This document shows, in pieces, positions 7,646 to 17,400 of a stretch of 64,000 nucleotides of DNA (its first letter is position 1; every line of letters starts with the position of its first letter). The notes beneath the pieces were generated by a model, which saw nothing but the letters and a program-made list of their open reading frames with translations, had not been told where the DNA came from and searched no databases. Origin of the DNA: a virus; the IMG/VR virus record IMGVR_UViG_3300044715_000768, positions 1 to 64,000 of that record, one strand, 5' to 3'. The translations under genes were made by a program, and so were the position numbers.

Positions 7646-8951
7646 AGACGATGATACTGACGATTTTCCTTTGTGGCAACCCGAGGCCGGTTAAATGTGT
7701 GAATGCTCCAACAACGGAGTCAACTTGGTCGTCATGGTCGCAGGCCTCAGGAAATGAGGAAAGTTCATCCATCCAGTCGCTCAACCATGTACCCCTTACA
7801 ACTCTTACGTTTCCGTTGGCCACAGCCGCCGCAAATGGTCTAGCCCTGGTTAATTTATCCCCAGTTGAGCGTATTCCTGCAAAATCAAAGCCAGGAACAA
7901 CATATCTGGCATATTGGTCCACCAAGGCCTTGCCTGAAGAGCCAGGCTCCTGCTCCATCCTGATGGCGACTCCCCTGCCGTCCTCGTAGGCGGTCTGAGC
8001 GACCAGTTGCTCCACCTTCTCTCCTTTGACGCGGGCTCTCTTGACATCTAAGACATAAGCAACACCACCGTCAAAAAGCATCAATGTTCCGACTGTCCAG
8101 TCAGGGTTGGGGGTCACGTGGGACGGTTCAGTTGCTGCAAGGTCCCAGAAACGCACAGCCCTAGCCGCTGATGTGACGGTAGGCACCTCGTTGTTGTCAA
8201 TTATTATTATATTTTCTCTTTCAAACAGGGTTCCCAGGGTGGTGCTCCACCAGTCACCTTCTTCTAGTCTTCGCCGTTCAACAGGGTCAAGAGCCTGAAG
8301 AGCCTGTCGGTAGGAGTCTGCGTCAATTCCAGGGTTGTCTGTCAATTTTGACGGCACAAAAATGCGTCCCTTTTCCATTCCCTCAACAATAAATCGCTGC
8401 CTAACCCAGTTGGGGGCGGGGTTTGATGCCGCCCTCATCCGAAGAGGAACCTGAGAAAGTGGTCCAGAGTTCGGACGACGGAGACGGGAGAACATGTACC
8501 TGTAGTCGGATTCTCGGATTTCGGTAACTTCATCCATTCCGATGAACTGAAATTCTGAACCCTTATAGCGAAGATAGTCGTTGGTGTTATTTAAGTACCC
8601 AAAAGAGACTCTCGCACCAGAAGGGAAGGTGGCAACATAACTGTTTGCGTTCCAGTGAATTTCGTCAGAACCCTCTATCCATGATTTAAATCTGTCCATG
8701 AGAGCACCAGGAAGCGCCAAGTCGGCGTATGTGCGTCTGAACAAAATTGCCGAATAGTTGGGCACATCTACATACTGGAGAGCAGACATCAGCAATGCAG
8801 AACTTTTGCCTCCACCTGCTGCTCCGCCAAATAACGCCTCAATACCGTTGGTTCTTAAAAAAACTTTTTGCGTGATAGATGCTTCCTCTGGACAGAATTC
8901 AGGTTTTTTGGGTTCTAAATATTCAAGAACTTTTATCCAGTCGGTAGTCAT
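7644..8951 (-). CDS. terL: Terminase large subunit
   Basis: About 435 residues from ATG 8951-8949, which has AGAAAG upstream; an ATG at 8987 would add 12 residues. The ATPase motor shows Walker A (GGAAGGGKSS, residues about 42-51), an adjacent ILFRRTYADLALPG strand-helix, Walker B FIGMDEVTEI with the coupling RFSRLRRP segment, and the nuclease domain begins RFWDLAATE, followed by MLFDGGVAYVLDVKRARV and DDQVDSVVGAFTHL with the late acidic residues. It pumps DNA into the prohead and cuts the concatemer. It heads the leftward operon and is divergent from the portal gene; the candidate small subunit is about 47 kb away. Confidence 0.93.
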   Translation of the reverse strand: MTTDWIKVLEYLEPKKPEFCPEEASITQKVFLRTNGIEALFGGAAGGGKSSALLMSALQYVDVPNYSAILFRRTYADLALPGALMDRFKSWIEGSDEIHWNANSYVATFPSGARVSFGYLNNTNDYLRYKGSEFQFIGMDEVTEIRESDYRYMFSRLRRPNSGPLSQVPLRMRAASNPAPNWVRQRFIVEGMEKGRIFVPSKLTDNPGIDADSYRQALQALDPVERRRLEEGDWWSTTLGTLFERENIIIIDNNEVPTVTSAARAVRFWDLAATEPSHVTPNPDWTVGTLMLFDGGVAYVLDVKRARVKGEKVEQLVAQTAYEDGRGVAIRMEQEPGSSGKALVDQYARYVVPGFDFAGIRSTGDKLTRARPFAAAVANGNVRVVRGTWLSDWMDELSSFPEACDHDDQVDSVVGAFTHLTGLGLPQRKIVSIIV

Positions 8952-9012
8952 GGTTTTCTTTCTGTAGGGCAATTGCACATTAGGCATGTTTTATGCGCTA
9001 CGGTGTGAGCAT
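8952..9012. promoter_or_regulatory. Divergent gap between terL and the rightward head genes
   Basis: About 60 bases separate the leftward terL start and the rightward membrane-protein start. Promoters for both directions would have to lie here or inside the ends of these genes. I see AT-rich stretches (for example GTTTTATGC) but no convincing paired -35/-10 boxes, so the exact promoters are not assigned. Confidence 0.3.
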
Positions 9013-9237
9013 ATGAATAATTTCATCACTAAAACGAAGTCTGTAAGTGTAAAGAGTATTAAGTTTTTATGGGGGGTAGTAAAAGAATTGTTAACACGCC
9101 CGTTCTTCGCCAACGTTTTAATGGTAGGATTTATATTATTTACAAGTATAGGGGCGAGCATGGTTTCGCCTGCTTTGGGTTTCATTGCGGCGGGTGTTAC
9201 ATGCGGAATTTTCGGTTTATTGCTAGGTCTTGAGTAA
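9013..9237 (+). CDS. Small membrane protein with two transmembrane helices
   Basis: 74 residues from ATG 9013 (MNNFITKTKSVSVKSIK); an upstream in-frame ATG at 8986 is less likely because it lies closer to the divergent terL start. A basic N-terminus is followed by two hydrophobic helices (about VLMVGFILFTSIGASMV and ALGFIAAGVTCGIFGLLLG), a hairpin topology. It ends three bases before the portal start. Candidates are a holin-like protein or a prohead-membrane anchor, but no lysis gene is adjacent. The membrane call is firm, the role is not. Confidence 0.65.
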   Translation: MNNFITKTKSVSVKSIKFLWGVVKELLTRPFFANVLMVGFILFTSIGASMVSPALGFIAAGVTCGIFGLLLGLE

Positions 9238-9240
9238 AAA

Positions 9241-11298
9241 ATGGCTTGGAACAACTTTAATAATAAATCACTGAACAATCAGTCCGCAAAGAGCGTAGGA
9301 CCTGGCGCGCCAATTTCGCATAACCCCGGTTACGCAGGGAAGGCCTATTCCGACTCCTGGGATATTGAACGCGTTTATAAAGAAGGAATGCAAAAAGTCA
9401 CCTGGGTTGCCAGATGTATTGACGCAATCGCCGGAAACCAAGCAAGACTCCCGGTCGTGCTTAGGAAAGACAACTCTCCACAGGGTGAGATTATTACGGG
9501 CTCAAAAGCAAAAAATTCAGAGATATTGAAAATTCTGAATACAAAATCCAATATAGGCGAAAATTCATTCATATTTAGATACAGGCTTTCTTCTCAACTT
9601 TTAATGAGCACCCGAGGCGTGTTTATAGAAAAAATTTACGGTAGGGACGGCGGTGTTATTGCTCTCAACCTCCTACCACCACAAAGTACTGCGCCGATTC
9701 CTGACCCAAGAAACTTTGTTGCTGGGTACGAAGTAAAGATGCCAAACGGCAGCATCATAAACATGAAACCCAAAGATGTTATTTGGATTCGTAAGCCACA
9801 CCCGTTAGACCCATACCTGTCAATGACCCCATTAGAGGCTGCTGGCATTGCTGTGGAAATAGAAAACTTGGCAAAGGTCTATAACAGAAACTACCTACTC
9901 AACGATGGTCGCCCTGGCGGTCTCCTCGTTTTGCGTGGCGAAATTGACGATGATGACAAAGAAGAACTAAAAAGCAGATTTAGAGGAAATATTGCTCGTG
10001 CTGGAGCAACGACTGTTATCTCATCCGACGACGGTGCCGACTTTGTTGACACCTCCGCTAGCCCCCGTGATGCTGCATACATTCAAATGCGCCAAATCAC
10101 CAAAGAAGAGATTCTGGCATCTTTTGGTGTTCCTGAATCAGTTATCGGAAATGCCGCTGGCAGGACGTTTTCTAATGCTGGCGAAGAAATCCGAGTTTTT
10201 TGGAACGAAACAATGCTTCCACACTTGGAGCCAATTGCTCGCGCCTTGGACGAACTGGATGACCAGTATTATATTGATTTTGATGTTAGGAACGTCCCTG
10301 TACTGATTCTTTACGAACAGGAAAGAAACAGATACCTGAAAGACGAACTGGGTCAAGGTCTAATTAGTACTAACGAATACAGAATCGGTACAGGCAGAAA
10401 AGAAGTTGAAAGCGACCTCGCTGATTCTCTTTTAATGAATCCAAACCTGACTCCAATTGCAAACACAAAGAAGAAGATGGAAGAACCTGCACAGGCTGGC
10501 GTAATGGGAGCACCAGGAGCACCAGGAGGACCAGGAATGCCAGGAATGCCACCAGGAATGCCAGGAATGCCTCCAGGGGCAGAGGGAATGCCCCCAGACC
10601 CGACGACAATGCAAGGTGCCATGGAACTTGCAACACAAGGCGAGCAAATGGCGCAAGGAGCAGGAATGCCTCCAGTTGACCCGGCAATGTCTCCAGAGCA
10701 GGGAGCCATTCCGACTGCTCCAGCGCAAGCATCCGCAAACTACTCGGCGCTACAAACTAAAACAGAGCAAGAGTGGCAAACAAAAGTTGACACGACATTT
10801 AGCCGATGGACCGAGATTCTTGACAGAAGCCTAGAAAGAGTGTTTGAAAGACAGCAGAGAGTTGTTCTTGAAAAAGCATCTGGCATCAAATCTAGAAAAC
10901 TATTGGCAACAGGGGCGCTTGACGTTGAAAGCATATTTAGCACCGATATATGGGCTAAGCAGATAGACGAAGACATCAGGCCTGTTCTCAATGCAATTAT
11001 CCAAGACGCACAAACAACGTATTCTGAAAAAAACCTTGTCAAGATGCCGTTGAAAAAAGAAGACATCGTTGCTCATGTCAACTCACAAATTGCCAGAATT
11101 AAGTCAGTGAACGAAGAAACAGCACAAGAAATCAACAATGCGGTATATGCAACGCTTGGTGTTATTGGCGAAGAAGACAAGGCGACAACCTTGAGAACCG
11201 CCCTTGTTGGAACATTTACCAATCTTCTTGCTAAAAAGAAATCACAGATTGCCGAAGACGAAACACGTCGTGCGTGGTCAATGGGTTCAAACATCTAA
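9241..11298 (+). CDS. Portal protein (HK97-like) with collagen-like insert
   Basis: A 685-residue protein. The first 400 residues are a phage portal: VTWVARCIDAIAGNQARLPVV, FIFRYRLSSQLLMSTRGVFIE, IWIRKPHPLDPY, NYLLNDGRPGGLLVLRGEI, and FGVPESVIGNAAGRTFSNAGEE, the conserved wing-crown region. The dodecameric portal is the DNA gate at one capsid vertex. After residue about 420 comes a Gly-Pro-Met-rich run (GMPGMPPGMPGMPPG) and then a 200-residue helical tail (SRWTEILDRSLERVFERQQ) not present in short portals. The tail may contact the packaged proteins or scaffold. First structural gene of the rightward head cluster. Confidence 0.9.
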   Translation: MAWNNFNNKSLNNQSAKSVGPGAPISHNPGYAGKAYSDSWDIERVYKEGMQKVTWVARCIDAIAGNQARLPVVLRKDNSPQGEIITGSKAKNSEILKILNTKSNIGENSFIFRYRLSSQLLMSTRGVFIEKIYGRDGGVIALNLLPPQSTAPIPDPRNFVAGYEVKMPNGSIINMKPKDVIWIRKPHPLDPYLSMTPLEAAGIAVEIENLAKVYNRNYLLNDGRPGGLLVLRGEIDDDDKEELKSRFRGNIARAGATTVISSDDGADFVDTSASPRDAAYIQMRQITKEEILASFGVPESVIGNAAGRTFSNAGEEIRVFWNETMLPHLEPIARALDELDDQYYIDFDVRNVPVLILYEQERNRYLKDELGQGLISTNEYRIGTGRKEVESDLADSLLMNPNLTPIANTKKKMEEPAQAGVMGAPGAPGGPGMPGMPPGMPGMPPGAEGMPPDPTTMQGAMELATQGEQMAQGAGMPPVDPAMSPEQGAIPTAPAQASANYSALQTKTEQEWQTKVDTTFSRWTEILDRSLERVFERQQRVVLEKASGIKSRKLLATGALDVESIFSTDIWAKQIDEDIRPVLNAIIQDAQTTYSEKNLVKMPLKKEDIVAHVNSQIARIKSVNEETAQEINNAVYATLGVIGEEDKATTLRTALVGTFTNLLAKKKSQIAEDETRRAWSMGSNI

Positions 11299-11406
11299 TT
11301 TCTGTAAATAGCAAAACCTATTTAAAGAAACAGCAATATCTGTATTCAATACTTGCAATCGTTTGAGTTCCTATCATTTATTATCAATTAGGACATTAGG
11401 AGCGAC

Positions 11407-14400
11407 ATGAGTCAGCAAGACATTCAATTTAAAGCCATTCCTGGCCAGTTCAACATTGACGAGGCTCAGGGCGTAGTTGAGTGTTTCGTCGCAGGTATCG
11501 GCAACAAAGATTCGGTTGGCGACGTTTTGATTACTGGGGCATTTACTAAAAGCCTTACCCGCCGCAAGCCCCGTGTTGTTTGGGGTCACAACTGGAACGA
11601 CCCAATCGGCAAAGTCCTTGAAATATATGAAGTTGCACCTGGGGATAGAAGACTCCCATCCAAGATGTTAAATGCTGGAATTGGCGGCCTTTACGCAAGA
11701 GTTCAGTTCAACCTCAACTCAGAAAAAGGTCGTGAGGCATTCGCCAACGTCGCTTTCTTCGGTCAAGAGCAAGAATGGTCAATCGGCTATAAAACGCTTG
11801 ATTCAATCTTTGACCCGAACATCCAAGCAAACATTCTAAAAGAAGTAGAACTTTACGAAGTATCGCCAGTACTACATGGTGCCAACCAACTAACTGGAAC
11901 AATTTCTGTAAAGTCTGACGAAACAGCCGAGAAGCACATGCCGGGAATGATGATGCCCCACCACGAAGGAATGGGTGCTGGTCCTAAAATTGTTGTCGTA
12001 AGACAAAGCAACGATGACGACGACGACGATAAGCCGATTTTCTCAGAAGGTCTTGCTCGGGCGCTTGGCGACAATGAAAAAGAAAGATTGACACGCGAAC
12101 TACAAGCCAGAAGCGGTTCATCAATTCAGTTAGTTTCCGCTACGGAGAGTACGGCAAAGTTTAGAAGAATGACTTCTGATGGTCGTTCCGTAATGTACAG
12201 AATTGGATACCACACTCCAGACAATTACGTTACCTTCATGTTTGGAAAGCCGGAACTGGCGGAAAGCCAACAACCGGGCGGTTCACGCACTGTTGTTCCG
12301 TCACAGATGCCTTCAATGCCAATGCAGGTTAAGCCACGAGTAACAACTGACTCAACAAACTATGTTGTTAGCCCTGAATACGTAATGCCAAAAGGCGAAG
12401 ATTACGAAAAGTCAGCCTTTGATGAAGAACTAGAAAATCTTGCTCAAATTCTTGATGATACATTTGATGTAAAAGTTGGAAGAACTCTTAGTTCTCGCAA
12501 CATGTCAAAACTAAAAACCGTCCTAGAGACACTTCAGGATATTGTTTCATCAGCAGAAAAAGATGTTGAGTCAAAAAGCGATTACATCATTCCTGTCAAA
12601 CTGGAAAATGCATTTGAGACCAAGCAGTTACTTGACCCAATTTTTGATTACCACAGAGTTGAATCTCATGTGACGGAAGACGGAATAGTCATCACAACAG
12701 GGGTAACTCAAGAATTTATAGAGGCCATTGGCGTGGCCGAAAAAGCCTTGGGGCGAACGCTAAGCGGTGGCCTGGGAAAATTAGGCCGCGCCGGTAGGGG
12801 CGCGGTAAACTTTGACCCAAAAGCGTGGGACGGTGACGGAGACGGAATCGTACAAGAAGGAACACCGTACTCACGTCCGGCAATACCCGGAGTAAACGAC
12901 CGCGCATCGGGCGGAAGAGTTGACGCGAATGCCGCAACTCGTGCATGGCAAAATCAACGTAGAGCCGGAATGGCATCTCGTACTGGTCGTATGGACGCCG
13001 ACGACAACTTTGACGAATACGACGAAGCAATGGGTCCACCAATGCGTCGTCCAGGAAGAGGAATGGCAGACGACCCAGTAGGTGACGCTGCTTCAGAAAA
13101 CCTTGATAGAGACAGAAATGCTGGCGCTGTAAGAAGAGGGTTTAGTTCAGAGACTTCAGGGTCTAGGGGAAAACCAGAGCCATTAAAGCGTGAAGGAAAG
13201 TTTTTTGGTTCTCCAGTTTATGACGAGTTCAATGGTCAATATGTTGAGGGTGAAGTAATCGCCCTGTCTGACCTTTATGGGGACGATAGACCAGGCTATG
13301 CGATAGTCGGAAGATACGACAGCGATGGACAGGGAACTGTTGGTTATTTCTATGGTGGCGATGATGAGGAATTTAAAACCATTGAAGACGCCATGGCTTT
13401 CTTGGAAAATGTTGAAGAAGAGGGTGAAAACGACAGGTTCTACGATGACCCGAAATTTAGAAGCGTAGACCGCAAGCGTTCCGCTGGAAAACCTGGCAAA
13501 AGACCACTTGCAGGATTCAGTTCAGAGACTGCAGAAGTTGTATCAAAAGATGATTTGCCAAAAGCAATAGTCACCGACATAGAAAATGCCGCAAGGCGGT
13601 CTGTTGATTTTAGAACCGGCAATGAAACACCCATTATTGAAGGTGCTGAAGAAGTATTAAAAAGCCTTACTGACGAAAAACTCAAAGACAGCGTTGGTAA
13701 ATCCATATCCAATGCAAGAAGAAAATTAGCAGAAATGCTTTCTGACGAAAAAGTTATTGAAGAATTTAGTTCAAGAAAAGCAATTGACGATTTTATGGAC
13801 GAACTTGGGTATGCCATTGACAAGATGATTGATTCCCATGTTTCTTCTGTTAAAAAAACTGGGACCTCTCTTGAAAAAGAAGAAATTGAAGAAATTGTAG
13901 ATAATGCAAAATCTAAATTTGATGATGATTTTCAAAAATTAATTAAAGCGTCTAAAGAATTTTGGAACACGAGACGCAAGCCCGGCAGACTAGACAACAC
14001 AGTAAAAGAAGCAAAAGAAACAGCAGCAGCAGACAGAGAGTCGCTGATGAAAACTCTCAAGGATGGTGGAGAACCAGAAGACCTTGAAGAAGCATTGCGC
14101 TATATGAGTGGATTTACTATGATTGAAAGTGATTCTAAAAAATTACTTTCTGGAGAAATAAGTCTTGAAGATTTAAATTATTTTTTAGAAGGGGCACTTG
14201 ACTCAATAATTGATAATGACCCATCAATTGACCCTAAGGAATTGGTAAATGAATTTGGCGATGCTCTCCGTGAAGGTGCATCCAAAGATAATGCAAACCC
14301 ACTGATTGTTGCTTTAGCAAAAGAATTTGGCGATGAAAAAATTACTGGTGGAGACCTAATTAACTTCCTAAACGACACTCGTCAAGGTTCCGTGTATAGA

Positions 14401-17400
14401 CCAGACAGGGGAAAGATTGAAAAAGAAAAACTTCGTGGCTTTGCTTCCAGGATTGGCGTAAGTCAAAACCCTGACGAACCACGTGAATACATGGATTTTG
14501 TGGATGCCAGGGATACTTTCAGAAGAGAAATGAGCCTTAGGGATATACAAGATGATTATCCAGAAGAAACATGGGAAGCAATCAATGGCGTTATTGAATC
14601 ATCTGACAAAAAATTAATAACAGACCATCTAAAAGAATCTATGTCCCCAGCAGATTTTAAAAAATTAGAAGACGCCAAAGACATTGACGATATGGTCATG
14701 AAAATTTATGATGATTTCTTCAACGAAGAACTTCCTAAACCGCTTAACGACTTAATCATGGACTCCCTAGAAGGCGCAATTGTTGATGACCTTACTGGGG
14801 CTAACGTCAAAAAAAGAGGGTTCAGGTCATCTACTGGCGGAAAAGACGACTCAAGTCGTAAGCGCGAAATGGACATGACGCTTGCTGAATATGCAGAACT
14901 AGATAAAGTTCTTAAAAAATACATGGATGACAGCCAGGTAGACGGCATTGGTGCTGACGAAGACATGCAAGTCGTTCAAAATATTCTTGACAAACTTGAT
15001 GAGAGTTCAGCCGCAAACGACTCAATCCCTCTTACTGATAAAGAGATTGATGACTACATAGACACTCTTACGAGAATGAAAGACTTTGGTCCAGTAGAAG
15101 ATTCAGCAGATAAAGAATCAATAGACAAATTGATTGACTCTTTAAAGAAAACAAAAGAATCAACAGACGGAACCTACGAATCAGATGCTCTTCAGCAGGC
15201 CGGAACAAGGCTCACTCCTCCTTCTGGCGGTCGTGGAAGAACCACAAAAGGCACTCGCCCATTCAAGAGTTCCAACGGAACAATAAATCCACACAAAAAA
15301 CTTGATTTTGAATTAGAAGATTCTGAAATTGGCGAACTTCGTGATGAACTTGATGGTTTTATGAAGATGACCAACAACCCTGGTCCACTTAGGGCTGTTG
15401 CTGAGAAACTAGAAAAAGCCACAAATGGCAAGTTTTCACTTGAAAAAGAAGAATACGAAGAAGTTGTAAAAGAAATAGAAAAACTACGGACAGACAAAAA
15501 GATAGTTACATCAGACGCAATTGGACTTCTTGAGCAAGCAGCAGAATCCAAAAAAGGAAAGTACTCAAGCATTGAAGTCAATGGCGGACGAGGTTTCTCA
15601 TCATCTACTGGTGGTGGCAAGAACAATGGAGCACCATCCGACATTCCCGAGACAATGCAAAAGCAATTACTCATGTGGGCTAGACAACAAAGAGGACTTA
15701 GGCTCGCCCAGGAATCTGTTGAGAAGTTTGACAGAGACAAAGGAACTCTTCCAGCATCACATTGGAGAAGACTGCGCACTATGTATGAGAACATGGGACC
15801 AGGCTCAGCCAGTGGCGCTGCTCGCAGTGGTGGACGCAGAGGTATCTTCGGCCGTGGAAAAGATACCGACAAACCAGCAAGTGGTCGCAGTGGATTTGTA
15901 ATTGACGACAAACCAAAAACTGGTGACCTGCTTGATAACACAATGTCAAAAAATCCAATCGTTACAGACGGATTTACGGACATGAGGTCTGGAAGCATGG
16001 GTGGTTCACAGGGCGGAGGCGTATTCAAAGACCCAAAGACTGGTCAGGAATATTACATCAAGCCACCAAAGACGCAGACTCATGCGGAGAACGAATCATT
16101 GATGTCTCGTTTCTACGAAAGATTGGGCATTCCTGCTGGAAAAGTAAAAGTAGGAACCTATAAGGGTCGTCCAAAAATTGTTAGCGAAATGATTCCAGGA
16201 GCAAAACAGGTAAATCATGAAACTGAAATGCGAGACCCAGCATGGAAGAAGGCGGTTCAAGACACTTTTGTAGCCAATGCGTGGCTTGCAAACTGGGACG
16301 CTGTTTCAAACTCCGGTAATACCATTAGGGGTGGAGACGGCAGGGCGTACGTCATTGATGTTGGCGGTGCTGGTTTGTTCCGAGCAAGAGGAGAAAGAAA
16401 AGACACATCTTTCGGTCCAATTGTTGGGGAAATGGAATCCTTGAGAGACCCAAAACAGGCAGGCGCGCAACGCGGTGTCGCATACTGGGGAGACATTCCC
16501 CCAGCAGAAATTGCTCGTCAAGTAAAAGCAGTTGGGGCAATATCTGATTCTGAAATTAAGGAAATGGTTGATGCTTTAATTTCCGACAAGGCTGAGGCAA
16601 AGAAACTTTCTGACACTCTTATTGCGCGACGCGACTATCTTGTTACAAACTGGAGTACTGGTAAAAACAGCGGAACTGGCAGAAGGGGTCGCGTAGGTTT
16701 TTCATCTTCATCCGACGGATACGAAGGAAGAAGCAAGAGACCAGGAATGTCTCCTGGAATGAGACCTGCCGATTTTGAAGTGCGAGCCGATAGCGAAGGC
16801 GTCACTGGTGTTGGCAAGGGTGGGGCAATGGGAACAAAGCCTGACAAAAAATTCTCTGGTGACTCTTTTGACCAAGTCAAGCCAGACAAGTGGGATGAAC
16901 TCACAATTGACGAAAAATGGGAATGGATGCTTGGCGAAGGAAACCCTGAAAAGGGCGGAACCATGTCTCCTGCTGCGTACGAGGGCGCTATGAAGAAACT
17001 TGGCGACGAAGAAGCCAGAGAAGAAGCAAAGCGGATGTCTCCAGAAGAACGGAGAAAAGCCCGTACCGAGTCAAGAGAGAGCCAAAGAGCGCAACTTTCC
17101 GACAACGAAAAAGAAAGACTCTCTGCTGAAAGAGCAAAGCGTCAAGCAGATGCAGAAAGCCAATCCAAGCGAGTCAAGGAAGAGGCAACTGCAGAAAAAG
17201 CACAAGCCAAGAGACAGGCGCTTCTTGATGGTTTCAACGAATGGATTGATGACTCAGTCCGTCAACTTTCAGAAATGGAATATGACGGAACCGACATCAA
17301 CCCTGATGCCGACGATATCTGGGACACCGTTTCCACAATCCTTGGCGTCAATGACGTCACGCCTAAGTCGCTCAATGAGGCAATTGACGAACTTTCATCA

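Noticed and set aside
10490-10740. Leftward frames of 98-122 codons in the portal gene
   Set aside because: They are complements of the Gly-Pro-Met repeat and show only low-complexity leucine/histidine/tryptophan content.
12811-12850. True EF-hand calcium site for the DGDGDG loop
   Set aside because: Position 12 is Thr rather than the usual Glu and no flanking helix pair is clear, so only a calcium-loop-like pattern is claimed.
15192-16028. Long open frame (278 codons) on the opposite strand inside the protease-fused gene
   Set aside because: It is the complement of a well-supported long gene, with low-complexity Pro/Ser content typical of a shadow frame, and no ribosome site.
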